Under the pieces are notes generated by a model that was not told the origin of the DNA, searched no databases, and was given only the letters and a program-made list of their open reading frames with translations. A stretch of 64,000 bases of DNA from an uncultured Algibacter sp. GTDB lineage: Bacteria > Bacteroidota > Bacteroidia > Flavobacteriales > Flavobacteriaceae. The translations under genes were made by a program, and so were the position numbers. This document shows, piece by piece, positions 43,262-52,683 of the stretch. Numbering within the stretch: the stretch's first letter is position 1; every line of letters starts with the position of its first letter. The stretch is from the NCBI RefSeq assembly GCF_947487605.1, contig NZ_CANKXK010000001.1, positions 1 through 64,000 of the forward strand, read 5' to 3'.

Positions 43262-44125
43262 TTATATTTTAAATTTAATTCCAGTTCTTAAATAAAACGC
43301 ATTTAGATCGTCTAATTTAAAAATTTCCTCTCTATTTTGGTTTCGTAACACATTATTTAATCTCAATGTATTTCCTACATACATATAGGCTACTAAATGT
43401 TTAGTAAAGCAATATTCGTACCCAAAACCTCCAATGATTACAGATAGCGAAATATGTTCTACATTTTCTCTGTTAACAATTGTTGGTGATTGCAGGTGAG
43501 CCAAGTAACCATCTAGTCCAACAAAGGCTTGCAAATTATTTCTTTTATTAAATGTATATTTTAAATTAGACTTAGGTATCCCTGCATTATAACTCCATTT
43601 TTTATTTATCTCTCTATAATAACTAATAAATGGCAACGGAAAAGGTAAACCTGTTGTGGCGTTATAGGTTAATCCTAATATTAATCGGGAAGGGCGATTG
43701 GAATTTTCATCTTTAGTTTTGTCTTTTATAAAAAGTACAGCACCATTCATAAAAAAATCATCTTCAGTAATTTGACCTGTTAGTGTAGACGCTATTCTAG
43801 GATTAAATTTTATTGCAAACCGCCATTCTTTATTCCATTTGAAGGTATAACCTAAATTCAAATCTATGACGTGAATTTTGTCTAAACTTGCAGTATCAAA
43901 TGGATAGACATCTTCCAGATTAAGTAAAATACGATTATACTCCGCTCCAACTAATACATATACATCTTTTTTAAGTTCTATGGGGTAATTTAAAATGGCT
44001 CTTAATCTTGTGTATTGGTCTTCAGAATTACTTTTAGGAATAAAAGAATACTCAATACGTGCTATATCTGTATTTTGAGCACTGGCAACTGCTGACATAA
44101 TAATAAAGCCAAAAATTAATTTCAT
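43262..44125 (-). CDS. Outer-membrane beta-barrel protein (DUF6268-like)
   Basis: The ATG at 44125 gives a 287-residue protein with a signal peptide (KLIFGFIIMSAVASAQ). Alternating strands end in aromatic residues (RLRAILNYPIEL, WRFAIKFNPRIAST, LILGLTYNATTG, AFYLRTGIKFKI). The frame opens earlier at 44248 inside the MscS gene, but that extension has no signal peptide and is rejected. The barrel family is best described as DUF6268-type; cargo unknown. Confidence 0.72.
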   Translation of the reverse strand: MKLIFGFIIMSAVASAQNTDIARIEYSFIPKSNSEDQYTRLRAILNYPIELKKDVYVLVGAEYNRILLNLEDVYPFDTASLDKIHVIDLNLGYTFKWNKEWRFAIKFNPRIASTLTGQITEDDFFMNGAVLFIKDKTKDENSNRPSRLILGLTYNATTGLPFPLPFISYYREINKKWSYNAGIPKSNLKYTFNKRNNLQAFVGLDGYLAHLQSPTIVNRENVEHISLSVIIGGFGYEYCFTKHLVAYMYVGNTLRLNNVLRNQNREEIFKLDDLNAFYLRTGIKFKI

Positions 44126-44201
44126 TTTTAGGCTTATTCTATTCACAAGCAATTTCAAAGAATAACTCAAGTGATTTTTATTAAGAGATTTACATATCTG
44201 G

Positions 44202-45122
44202 CTATTGAAAAATATGAATATCCCTTTGAGGAAACGGAATACTAACATTATTTTCTCTAAACAATCGGTCTATTTCAAACCTAATTTCACTTTTAGGAAA
44301 ACGGACATTAAAACTATCATTGATTGTAAATGCTACTTTAAAATCTAATGAGCTCTCCCCGAAGTTTGTAAATAAAACTGTTGGCTCTGGGTAATCCAAA
44401 ACATATTCACAACCCTTTGCGGCCTTAAGTAACAACTTTTTAACCAGTTGTACATCGCTACCATATGCTACTCCTACATCGACACTCTCGCGAGTGGTTG
44501 TGCCATTTTGTGTCCAATTGTATAGACTGTTAGTAAGATATAAATGGTTAGGTATTATTAATACTTTATTATCTACCGTGGTTGCTCGCGTGGTTCTTAA
44601 CTTTATTTCTTCAACACGACCAACTTTGCCTTCTAACTCAATAATATCTCCAACATGTACCGATTGATCAACCAGAATGAAAATTCCAGAAATTATATCT
44701 TGAAATAGGGTTTGAAGCGCTAAACCAATACCTATTAATAATGCTGCAGAAGCAGCGAAAATTGCTGTAACATTAACACCAATTGAATCGAATACTATGA
44801 GTGTTACTATAATATAAATAACCCATCTAGCAAAGGTAAAAACTGTATTAAATTTAGCCTTATCTTGATTTGGCATATTCCTAGTTACCAGTTTTTTAAC
44901 CCATCTTAACACATAGGTTGTTGTCAACATAACAAGCGCAATAAGCAATACATATTTTACTCTTAAAACAATGTCATGAGCTTCGTCTCCTGTACCATAA
45001 GTAAAATCAATAATTTTGAATTCCAGAAAATCTACAAATTTTTCCCACATAGAACTTTGTGTAACAACTTCTTCGGCTTGCTCTACTTTATTTTCTAATT
45101 TATCTGATACTTGATCTTGCAT
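44202..45122 (-). CDS. MscS-type small-conductance mechanosensitive channel
   Basis: A 306-residue channel with a charged N-terminus, helices near 52-70, 88-108 and the pore helix region at about 115-140 (AIFAASAALLIGIGLALQTL). The MscS beta domain follows (GDIIELEGKVGRVEEIKLRT, VLIIPNHLYLTNSLYNW) and then an alpha/beta C-terminal domain. It releases osmolytes on hypo-osmotic shock. It follows the ABC-2 permease gene by one base. Confidence 0.93.
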   Translation of the reverse strand: MQDQVSDKLENKVEQAEEVVTQSSMWEKFVDFLEFKIIDFTYGTGDEAHDIVLRVKYVLLIALVMLTTTYVLRWVKKLVTRNMPNQDKAKFNTVFTFARWVIYIIVTLIVFDSIGVNVTAIFAASAALLIGIGLALQTLFQDIISGIFILVDQSVHVGDIIELEGKVGRVEEIKLRTTRATTVDNKVLIIPNHLYLTNSLYNWTQNGTTTRESVDVGVAYGSDVQLVKKLLLKAAKGCEYVLDYPEPTVLFTNFGESSLDFKVAFTINDSFNVRFPKSEIRFEIDRLFRENNVSIPFPQRDIHIFQ

Positions 45123-45123
45123 T

Positions 45124-46437
45124 TTAGTACTTAATCCATTTAATTAATTCCTTATAACTTGGTTTTTTACCATACATTAAAATACCCACACGATAAATTT
45201 TTGCTGCAAACCAGACCGTTCCCATAAAAGTCCCTACCAAAAATAGTAATGAAACTATTTGCTGCCATATGGGAACTCCAAACGGAATTCTCATGAGCAT
45301 AACCACTGGTGATGTTAACGGAATAAACGAAAATACCGTTGATACAGTTCCATGTGGATCTTCAATTACTGTAAAAATACCAATATATACTGCCAAAATT
45401 AAGGGCATTAAAATGGGCAGCAAAAACTGTTGTGTATCTGTTTCATTATCTACTGCTGCACCTATTGCAGCATATAGCGAACTATACAGTAGATAACCAC
45501 TAATAAAGAACAATATAAAAGCTACAACTAAATTAGTTAACGGCATATTGAAAAAAGCCATCATAATATCTTGAACTTTCATACTCATTTCTGGATTCTC
45601 CATAGCTTGTTTCATCATTTCTTGCTGTGGTGATTGCATTTGTGCAAAATCAATACCTAGAACTGATGACACTATAAGCATAAGTAACCCTCCTAAAACC
45701 AGCCAAATCACAAATTGGGTGATTCCAGCAAGTGAAGTTCCTATAATTTTACCAAGCATTAATTGCACTGGTTTTACAGATGAAATTATAACTTCTATTA
45801 TTCTGCTGGTCTTTTCCTCAATAACACTGCGCATTATCATGTTGCCATAAATAATAATAAACATGAATAACAAGTATCCTGCGGCACCACCAAAAATAAG
45901 TTTCACAATACTATCAATCTTAGATGTTTCTTCTCCTTCAAAACTCTCCTGAATCATATTCACCTTAATTTTAGATGACTCAATTAAACCTAAATCAACG
46001 CCGTTATTTTGAAGATTAATGTTTGTTAATTTACTTTCTAATTGATCTTCCAAATCTGAAATTACTGTTATAGAGGGAGACTCTTCTGAATAAAATTTAA
46101 CATGATTTGACACCGTATTTAAATCTTCAATTTTTGCTATATGTAGCAACCCATAAGTTTCTGATTTTATGGATAATAACATAGCATTTTCTAAAGAAAT
46201 TCCCTTTAAAACGTCATACTTTATTTTTTCTGAATCTTTAAAGATATCTTGCACTAAACCAGATTCATCTAAAACGGAAATATTACGAACTTTATCATTA
46301 TTTAATTGTGATAAATAAGCCACTACAGCTATGAGTGCAATCATAATCATCGGACTTAAAATAGTCATGACTATAAATGATTTGTTCTTAACTTTTGTTA
46401 AATATTCACGCTTAATAATTAGTGGTAAATGATTCAT
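45124..46437 (-). CDS. ABC-2 type export permease (NatB-like)
   Basis: A 437-residue permease with an N-terminal helix (NKSFIVMTILSPMIMIALIA, about residues 18-41), a large periplasmic loop of about 150 residues, and five or six helices in the second half, starting MRSVIEEKTSRIIEVIISSV, which is the conserved cytosolic helix of ABC-2/NatB permeases. It pairs with the ATPase encoded three bases upstream. NatAB homologues export sodium; the substrate here is unknown. Confidence 0.88.
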   Translation of the reverse strand: MNHLPLIIKREYLTKVKNKSFIVMTILSPMIMIALIAVVAYLSQLNNDKVRNISVLDESGLVQDIFKDSEKIKYDVLKGISLENAMLLSIKSETYGLLHIAKIEDLNTVSNHVKFYSEESPSITVISDLEDQLESKLTNINLQNNGVDLGLIESSKIKVNMIQESFEGEETSKIDSIVKLIFGGAAGYLLFMFIIIYGNMIMRSVIEEKTSRIIEVIISSVKPVQLMLGKIIGTSLAGITQFVIWLVLGGLLMLIVSSVLGIDFAQMQSPQQEMMKQAMENPEMSMKVQDIMMAFFNMPLTNLVVAFILFFISGYLLYSSLYAAIGAAVDNETDTQQFLLPILMPLILAVYIGIFTVIEDPHGTVSTVFSFIPLTSPVVMLMRIPFGVPIWQQIVSLLFLVGTFMGTVWFAAKIYRVGILMYGKKPSYKELIKWIKY

Positions 46438-46440
46438 AAA

Positions 46441-47367
46441 TTAATGATTCTTTACTGTTTGAATAAAAATATCGTTTACACTTGGAATTAACTCAACAAA
46501 GTGAGATACTTCCCCTCTAGAACCTAAATAACTCAATAAATCGTTTGGTTTTTCTGAATCTGATAGCTTAATATTTAATTTCAATTCATCTTCGAGTGTT
46601 TTGAAACTAGCTTGGGAAATATCAAATTTTTGAGATAATTCAGTTTGAAGCAGTTCTTTATTTGTTGCTCTAATGCCTACTTCATAAGTATTGGCTTTGT
46701 ACTTTCTTTTTACATCAATGAGTTTCCCAGCTAAAATCTTATTTGATTTATGAATTAAAGCAATATCATCACATAGCTCTTCAACAGATTCCATTCTATG
46801 TGTTGAAAAAATAACAGTCGCCCCTTCTTCTCTCAAACGTAAGATTTCATCCTTTATAATATTAGCGTTTATAGGATCAAATCCAGAGAAGGGTTCATCA
46901 AAAATGAGCAATTTAGGTTGATGCAACACAGTAACTACAAATTGTATTTTTTGTGCCATCCCTTTAGATAATTCTTGTATCTTCTTATTCCACCAATCAC
47001 TTATATCAAAACGATCGAACCAATACTTTAATCGTGTTTTTGCTTCAGAATGTGTCAATCCTTTTAATTGCGCTAAATATAATGCCTGTTCTCCAACTTT
47101 CATAGACTTATACAACCCACGTTCTTCTGGTAAATACCCAATATCTTTTATATGAGTATCCCGAAGCAATTCACCATCTAAATGAACTGTTCCTTCATCT
47201 GGCATTGTAATTTGATTGATAATTCTAATCAATGTTGTTTTTCCAGCACCATTAGGACCTAACAAGCCAAAAATACTACCTTTTGGTACTGATATGGATA
47301 CTTGGTTTAAAGCTTTAAAAGCTCCGAAATTTTTAGAAACTTGATTAACTTCTAAGAGGTTTTTCAT
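46441..47367 (-). CDS. ABC-2 type exporter ATP-binding protein (NatA-like)
   Basis: The ATG at 47367 gives a 308-residue protein (MKNLLEVNQVSKNFG start). Walker A is GPNGAGKTT, the signature ELSKGMAQKIQFV, Walker B LLIFDEPFSGFD, and the H-loop VIFSTHRMESVEELCD, followed by a C-terminal DUF4162-type domain. The frame opens at 47463, but that extension has no family match and runs through a terminator region. It is the first gene of a run of six: ATPase, permease, MscS, barrel, response regulator, RidA. Confidence 0.9.
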   Translation of the reverse strand: MKNLLEVNQVSKNFGAFKALNQVSISVPKGSIFGLLGPNGAGKTTLIRIINQITMPDEGTVHLDGELLRDTHIKDIGYLPEERGLYKSMKVGEQALYLAQLKGLTHSEAKTRLKYWFDRFDISDWWNKKIQELSKGMAQKIQFVVTVLHQPKLLIFDEPFSGFDPINANIIKDEILRLREEGATVIFSTHRMESVEELCDDIALIHKSNKILAGKLIDVKRKYKANTYEVGIRATNKELLQTELSQKFDISQASFKTLEDELKLNIKLSDSEKPNDLLSYLGSRGEVSHFVELIPSVNDIFIQTVKNH

Positions 47368-47458
47368 TCCTGTTTTTTGAATATAAATGGTATTTGTAAA
47401 TATATTAAATGTTATAAACTTTAATGTATGAATTTTGCTAAAGCTAAAAAAAACAAAA

Positions 47459-47486
47459 CCCACCCTTAAAACTAATTAAGGATGGG
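47459..47486 (-). terminator. Terminator downstream of grpE-dnaJ
   Basis: CCCACCCTTA-(8)-TAAGGATGGG, a ten-base stem with one mismatch, followed on the minus strand by TTTTGTTTTTTTT. It lies 158 bases after the dnaJ stop and before the ABC ATPase gene. Confidence 0.7.
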
Positions 47487-47644
47487 AAAAAAATTGCTAT
47501 GAAAAAGAAAAATTATCACTAAAATAAATTAGTGATACATCAAATATAGTTTTTTTTTCAATACTAATAGCAAAACTATTAAATAAGTTGTTCTAAAAAA
47601 CAATCTACTTTTAGGCAGATTATCTAAAATTTTATGATGTTTAA

Positions 47645-48757
47645 CTAAGAAAACATATCCTTGACTTTTTCAAAGAAAGACTTATCTGAACTTTCAGGTT
47701 TTGGCGAAAAATGTTCGTCATCCCGCATGGTTTCAAAAAACTCTTTTTGTTGTTTGCTTAATGTTTTTGGTGTCCAAACATTTACATGAACTAACAAATC
47801 ACCTTTTCCATAACCGTTAATACTTGGGATACCTTTTCCGCGCAAGCGTAATATTTTACCAGATTGAACACCTGCTTCAACTTTAATACGTACTTTTCCT
47901 GTAACAGTATCTATTTCTTTAGAAGTTCCTAAAACCGCGTCTGGGTAACTTACATACAAATCGTAATGCAAATTGTCGCCTTCTCGTTGTAATTTATCAT
48001 GCTCTATTTCTTCTATAGCAACCAATAAATCTCCTGAAATTCCATTACCTGGTGCTTCATTTCCTTTACTAGACACTTTAAGCTGCATGCCATCGACAAC
48101 ACCTGCTGGAATTTTAATAGAAACCGTTTCTTCTGCTATTTTAAGACCTTGAGCATCTGCATCGGCTGGTTTTATATCAATGGTTTGCCCTGCACCTCCA
48201 CATACATTACAAGGTGCAGAAGTTTGCATTCTTCCTAAAATAGTATTAGCTATTCTAGTAACTTGCCCGCTACCGTTACATGTAGAACATGTTTTATATG
48301 TTGTGCCTGGAGCTTGAACCTTTCGTTTTACTTTTATTTTTTTCTCTACGCCATTGGCAATTTCTTCTAAAGTAAGTTTTACGCGAATACGCAAATTACT
48401 TCCCTTAACACGACGTTGACCACCGCCACCAAAGCCAGAGAATCCACCACCAAAACCACCACCAAAAATATCGCCAAATTGACTGAATATGTCGTCCATA
48501 TTCATGCCTCCGCCACCAAAGCCACCACCATTTTCAAATGCTTGGTGACCGAATTGGTCGTAACGTGCTTTCTTATCGGCATTGCTTAAGACTTCATAGG
48601 CTTCGGCTGCTTCCTTAAATTTAGCTTCTGCATCCTTATCATCTGGATTTTTATCTGGATGAAATTGAATCGCTTTTTTTCTGTAAGCTTTTTTTATTTC
48701 GGAATCACTAGCTCCTTTGCTAATCCCTAATATTTCGTAATAATCTCTTTTTGCCAT
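47645..48757 (-). CDS. dnaJ: Chaperone DnaJ
   Basis: A 370-residue DnaJ. The J domain includes [12 protein letters not shown] with the HPD motif, followed by a Gly/Phe-rich linker (about 72-112) and the C-terminal substrate-binding domains. The zinc-binding region holds only two CXXCXGXG repeats (CSTCNGSGQ and CNVCGGAGQ) where most DnaJ proteins have four, so one zinc is expected instead of two. It works with DnaK and the GrpE encoded nine bases upstream. dnaK is not in the window. Confidence 0.95.
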   Translation of the reverse strand: MAKRDYYEILGISKGASDSEIKKAYRKKAIQFHPDKNPDDKDAEAKFKEAAEAYEVLSNADKKARYDQFGHQAFENGGGFGGGGMNMDDIFSQFGDIFGGGFGGGFSGFGGGGQRRVKGSNLRIRVKLTLEEIANGVEKKIKVKRKVQAPGTTYKTCSTCNGSGQVTRIANTILGRMQTSAPCNVCGGAGQTIDIKPADADAQGLKIAEETVSIKIPAGVVDGMQLKVSSKGNEAPGNGISGDLLVAIEEIEHDKLQREGDNLHYDLYVSYPDAVLGTSKEIDTVTGKVRIKVEAGVQSGKILRLRGKGIPSINGYGKGDLLVHVNVWTPKTLSKQQKEFFETMRDDEHFSPKPESSDKSFFEKVKDMFS

Positions 48758-48766
48758 GTGTATATT

Positions 48767-49315
48767 TTATTGCCCTATAACAACTTTTGGGAAGCGAATG
48801 ATTTTATCTCCAAGTGTATACCCTTTTTCAACAACATCAATAATTTTTCCTTTTAAATCATCACTTGGTGCAGGGATTTGAGTTATTGCTTCGTGATTAT
48901 CTGCATCAAAAGTACTGCCTTTTTCTACAGTCATTACCTTTAAACCTTTTTGCTCTAAAGAATTAACTAACTTTTGATAAATAAGCAAAACACCTTTGCG
49001 TAGTTCTTCAGCTTCTTTATCCTCTTCAATATGTGTCAATGCACGCTCGAAATCGTCAAGAATTGGCAATAATGTTTTCATAACATCTTCACTCGCGGTA
49101 GAAAATAATTCTATACGTTCTCTTGTCGTTCGTTTTTTATAGTTTTCAAACTCTGCAAAAAGCCTTAAAAACTTATCTTTTTCTTGTTGTACCTCGGCTT
49201 GAAGTTTTTCTTCAACCGTTTGTTCTTCAATAACTTGCTCTTCTACCTCAACCGTTTCGGTTTCTGCATTAGCAACCTGTTCTTCTACTATATCTTTTTT
49301 ACTTTTCTTACTCAT
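48767..49315 (-). CDS. grpE: Nucleotide exchange factor GrpE
   Basis: A 182-residue GrpE: an acidic, Glu/Val-rich N-terminus, a long helix (LQAEVQQEKDKFLRLFAEFE, NYKKRTTRERIELF) and the C-terminal beta domain (HEAITQIPAPSDDLKGKIID, VVEKGYTLGDKIIRFPKVVI). It drives ADP release from DnaK. It is cotranscribed with dnaJ. Confidence 0.95.
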   Translation of the reverse strand: MSKKSKKDIVEEQVANAETETVEVEEQVIEEQTVEEKLQAEVQQEKDKFLRLFAEFENYKKRTTRERIELFSTASEDVMKTLLPILDDFERALTHIEEDKEAEELRKGVLLIYQKLVNSLEQKGLKVMTVEKGSTFDADNHEAITQIPAPSDDLKGKIIDVVEKGYTLGDKIIRFPKVVIGQ

Positions 49316-49352
49316 GCTAAACTTAATTTGTGCAATACAATATTTGAGTTGG

Positions 49353-49360
49353 CAAAAGTA
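49353..49360 (-). promoter_or_regulatory. -7 box of grpE-dnaJ
   Basis: The minus strand reads TACTTTTG (TAnnTTTG), 38 bases before the grpE ATG. No CIRCE inverted repeat was seen, so HrcA control is not indicated. Confidence 0.45.
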
Positions 49361-49450
49361 CTGCCAATATTATAAAAATGTCATAATGTCACTAAAATAT
49401 TTTAGTGATAGTTTAGAAGAAGTCTTTCTTGAAAATTTTAAGGTGTGTGC

Positions 49451-50509
49451 TTATTTGAAAATTAGCTTGGAAATTCGACCATTTCCAGCAGCATAGGCAA
49501 TAGAATCGTTTAAAAATCGGATGGTGTAAAACCCTTCATCGCTTAAGTGTTTCCATGAAACTCCAAAATCGTTAGAATAATCTATGCCTTTAAAACCTAA
49601 TGCAACGAGTTCCTTTCCTTTACCATTAGGCACAAATTGAACACAACTTCTATAGCCTGGATTCTTATTTTCTGCAACTAACTCCCATGTTTTACCACCA
49701 TTAGTCGTTCTAATTTTATTAGCTGTATTGTTATCTGGTTGCGTATAATCACCTCCAACAGCAAAACCAATTTTTTCATTATAAAAATCGATGGAATACA
49801 TGCCAGTTGTTTCTTTGCCTTGAACTATTGGTGTTTCGAATACGTCCCAAGTTTTACCTTTATCTGCAGAGTACAAAACTCTGCTTGCTATTCCTCCTGT
49901 TGCTACCCAAGTATGTTCGCCAACTATTGCAATATTTGTGTCACTTGCTGCAAATGCTGCTTCGCCCTTTTTTGCTTTTGGTAAATCATCACAGGACAAT
50001 TTATCCCATGTATTACCACCATCTCTAGTGATGATGATACTCATACAATCGTCTGTTGGGTCGCCAATAGCAATACCCTCTTGGTCGTTCCAAAAATCCA
50101 TAGAGTCGTAAAAGGCTTTGGGATGGGTTTCTTTGTAAACCAATTTAATTGAATCCTTTGAGACTTTATAAAGAAGTGCAAGGAAACTAATACTTAAAAG
50201 ATAACCGCCTTTATTTGTAAAAGCCAATGATCTGAAATTTGGGATAATACTATCATGTTTAAGCTGAATAGATTTAGCAACTATATTGCCATCGTTTAGA
50301 AAACTATAAGTCTCTCCACCTATTTCACCATTTGATGTAGCGAAACCAATACCATCTTTATCAATTTCTATAGCTCTAACATTCAACAATGAATCTTCTA
50401 AAAGTATTTTAATTTCTACTTTAGAAACATTTCTAGGTTGATATTTAGGTTTCTCATTACAAGAAAAAACAAAAGCACAAATTATAATTACCAAAACGAT
50501 TCGCTTCAC
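49451..50509 (-). CDS. YCF48/BNR-repeat lipoprotein
   Basis: A 352-residue protein with a lipoprotein signal (IIICAFVFSC, lipid cysteine at about residue 17) and a beta-propeller of YCF48/BNR type. The Asp-box-like turns are ITRDGGNTWDKLSCD, YSADKGKTWDVFETP, RTTNGGKTWELVAEN and NDFGVSWKHLSD. Related proteins are annotated as oxidoreductase- or photosystem-stability-like, but there is no enzymatic motif here. It is probably periplasmic or surface bound. A terminator separates it from the SCO cluster. Confidence 0.82.
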   Translation of the reverse strand: MKRIVLVIIICAFVFSCNEKPKYQPRNVSKVEIKILLEDSLLNVRAIEIDKDGIGFATSNGEIGGETYSFLNDGNIVAKSIQLKHDSIIPNFRSLAFTNKGGYLLSISFLALLYKVSKDSIKLVYKETHPKAFYDSMDFWNDQEGIAIGDPTDDCMSIIITRDGGNTWDKLSCDDLPKAKKGEAAFAASDTNIAIVGEHTWVATGGIASRVLYSADKGKTWDVFETPIVQGKETTGMYSIDFYNEKIGFAVGGDYTQPDNNTANKIRTTNGGKTWELVAENKNPGYRSCVQFVPNGKGKELVALGFKGIDYSNDFGVSWKHLSDEGFYTIRFLNDSIAYAAGNGRISKLIFK

Positions 50510-50533
50510 AATTTTAAATTTTCATAAAAGTAA

Positions 50534-50563
50534 AAAAGCTTCATGAAGAATCACGAAGCTTTT
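50534..50563 (-). terminator. Terminator of the SCO-YHYH-sulfatase run
   Basis: AAAAGCTTC-(12)-GAAGCTTTT, a nine-base stem followed by T on the minus strand, 23 bases after the SCO stop codon. Confidence 0.72.
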
Positions 50564-50585
50564 CATCAAAAAACCATCAATTGAA

Positions 50586-51266
50586 TTAAATTTCTTTTTT
50601 GAGAATATCAATATGTCGTTTTAATCGTAGGACATCAACCTCTAAAGTACCATTATATACACCTCTTATGTATCCATTTTTATCGACTAAAACAAAATTT
50701 TCTGTGTGGATAAAATTACTATCATCTTGGGTTTTTATAAAATCTTCGTCGGCAAAATAACCTTTCCTAGCAATATTATAAAGCGCATCTTTATTACCAG
50801 TAACAAGATTCCATTTTTCATCATTTACTCCATTTCTTTTCGCATATTCTTTTAAAACGGGAATTGAATCTTTCCAAGGCATTACAGTATGCGACAGCAA
50901 CTTAATAGTATTATCATTTTTATATGCTTCTTGCAAACTAGCCATGTTCTTGGTAAGTTTTGGACAAATACCAGGGCAGCTAGTGAAGAAAAAATCTGCG
51001 ATGTAAATTTTTCCTTTATATGTATTATTATTTACAACCTCACCCTTTTGATTTGTAAACGAAAATTCAGGGATTTTATGCACTGGTGTTTCCCATTCAG
51101 GTGTGAAATCTGCGGAATTGAAATAGGGTAATCTTGCAACCTCTGTAATAGTAGTTTCTTTTGATTGATTTTTGCATGATAAAAAGCTTAAAAAAAGTAA
51201 TACTATTAAATAAAGATGCCTCGATATAATCCCTCTAAAAATCGGAATTGCTCGAAATGACATCAT
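50586..51266 (-). CDS. SCO1/SenC family copper-binding lipoprotein
   Basis: A thioredoxin-fold SCO protein with the copper site CPGIC (in FFFTSCPGICPKLTKNM) and the third ligand histidine in NFIHTENFVLVD. These bind copper for delivery to cytochrome oxidase CuA or similar targets. A lipid cysteine (LFLSFLSC) sits at residue 31 from the start chosen at 51266. The frame opens at 51344, overlapping the YwqK gene, but that part contains interspersed-repeat DNA (CCTGTCCCGAAAGC and GTCATTTCGAGCA), so the native start may have been replaced. Start is uncertain. Confidence 0.85.
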   Translation of the reverse strand: MMSFRAIPIFRGIISRHLYLIVLLFLSFLSCKNQSKETTITEVARLPYFNSADFTPEWETPVHKIPEFSFTNQKGEVVNNNTYKGKIYIADFFFTSCPGICPKLTKNMASLQEAYKNDNTIKLLSHTVMPWKDSIPVLKEYAKRNGVNDEKWNLVTGNKDALYNIARKGYFADEDFIKTQDDSNFIHTENFVLVDKNGYIRGVYNGTLEVDVLRLKRHIDILKKEI

Positions 51267-51324
51267 ACTTTTTTGAGATACTGAAACAACCCCAAAAGCT
51301 TTCGGGACAGGATAACAAAAATAT

Positions 51325-51891
51325 TTATTTAATTTCATCTTCATTAAGAGTTACTGTATAACATTTTTTCAAACCTATCAATCCAAAACGCTCTCCATTT
51401 ACTACTTCATAATTGGCTTTAATACTACCATCTAATTTCCATAAACGTTGGCCACCAGCTTCTTTACCATTGGTATAATTAAAACTCATGTATAGCAAAC
51501 CAGATTGCGTCCATTCTTTAACTGTTCCATGAAACTCACCTAGGTTATTAAAGTGGTATTCGAATTTTGGTGTTCCATCTGCCCAACTAGCTTTATGTAT
51601 GCCAGATTTAAAACCATTGGTATAGAAACGCATTTCAATTACATTGCCATTTTGTGCCCATTTTTTTTCTAAACCATTTTTCTTGCCATCTGCATATTGA
51701 ATTTCAGATTTTAATTGCTTCGAAGTATACTTTGAAATTAATGTTCCTGAAAAAGGTGATTCATCATATAGCAAAACACCATTTGCTAATCTTAATCTTG
51801 AATCTGCATGCTCTACAATACTATTTGATGACTCATTACAAGAAAGCATCAAAACAAAAATAAAAGTAATATGTATGATTCTAAATTTCAA
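51325..51891 (-). CDS. YwqK/MORN-like repeat lipoprotein
   Basis: A 188-residue lipoprotein (FVLMLSC, lipid cysteine at about residue 18). It is built from short antiparallel repeats of the YwqK/MORN type, such as QYADGKKNGLEKKWAQNGNV, FYTNGFKSGIHKASWADGTP and NYTNGKEAGGQRLWKLDGS. Databases often call this family a toxin-antitoxin antitoxin, but there is no toxin gene here. It lies directly after the YHYH gene with no gap and is likely a structural or adaptor protein at the envelope. Confidence 0.8.
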   Translation of the reverse strand: MKFRIIHITFIFVLMLSCNESSNSIVEHADSRLRLANGVLLYDESPFSGTLISKYTSKQLKSEIQYADGKKNGLEKKWAQNGNVIEMRFYTNGFKSGIHKASWADGTPKFEYHFNNLGEFHGTVKEWTQSGLLYMSFNYTNGKEAGGQRLWKLDGSIKANYEVVNGERFGLIGLKKCYTVTLNEDEIK

Positions 51892-52668
51892 TTAACGAGA
51901 TATGTTTCCTGGTGTTCCAAAAAAGCCGTTTCCATTTAAATATGGATCCTCACCAGTAATGTGATAATGATAAATGCCCTCTGGAAAATCTGGTGTTACT
52001 GAAGTATGCCCATGATAAGCATCTAAATCGCTATTTGTTATAGTTACTCCATTTTCGATTGGCCCATAAACTGGAAACCCGTCTGCTAATAATCCTAAAA
52101 ATGCATCATTTCCAAATTGCTCGGTTAAGTATACGGGTTCTATATGATAATGATAGGTTGTCATAGCAGGGTGACCTAACCATTGATCGAAAGTATCTAT
52201 TTCTCGAGCCAATGGTGACCCTCCTGCTGCATATTGATTAAAAAATACAACGCCATTTCTAGAAATACCAATTGGCCCCATAGGAGTAGCCTCTTTATTA
52301 GTTGCTTCTTCTGGATTTAATGTTATAGTAAATACAATATTTTGCGCACCAATCGAACCTGGATTTTGATTCCAATTAACATTAGTCCCATTATAAGCTT
52401 CATACAATGGATTACTAGTATCCCAGTAAGGACTTGTATGATTTGGTAAATCTGCAGTAGTAAACGTAACTGTATTACCATTAACTTGATAAGACAAACC
52501 TGTACCATCAAATTTTGAAAGTATATTACTAATATCGTAGTTAGTACCTGTATTTACTTCTTCTTGTTCCTGTTCTTGCATTGTTTCCATCTCATCGCCA
52601 CTAGAACATGCCACAACGATTAACAATAATAACAGGCCTAACCTTAAAGAATATTTTAAATGTTTCAT
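51892..52668 (-). CDS. YHYH domain lipoprotein
   Basis: A 258-residue lipoprotein (LLLIVVACSSG, lipid cysteine at about residue 21) followed by an acidic stretch (MQEQEQEE) and a YHYH domain with two YHYH motifs: MTTYHYHIEP and EGIYHYHITGEDPYL. GFPVYGPIENG and DAYHGHTSV add more histidines. The motif density suggests metal binding, but the biochemical role of YHYH proteins is not known. It starts 15 bases after the sulfatase gene and is followed at once by the YwqK and SCO genes. Confidence 0.86.
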   Translation of the reverse strand: MKHLKYSLRLGLLLLLIVVACSSGDEMETMQEQEQEEVNTGTNYDISNILSKFDGTGLSYQVNGNTVTFTTADLPNHTSPYWDTSNPLYEAYNGTNVNWNQNPGSIGAQNIVFTITLNPEEATNKEATPMGPIGISRNGVVFFNQYAAGGSPLAREIDTFDQWLGHPAMTTYHYHIEPVYLTEQFGNDAFLGLLADGFPVYGPIENGVTITNSDLDAYHGHTSVTPDFPEGIYHYHITGEDPYLNGNGFFGTPGNISR

Positions 52669-52683
52669 AATATTTGGGTTTTA

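Noticed and set aside
51325-51891. Toxin-antitoxin system suggested by the YwqK family name
   Set aside because: The label comes from database naming; the protein is a lipoprotein with MORN-like repeats and no toxin gene adjoins it.
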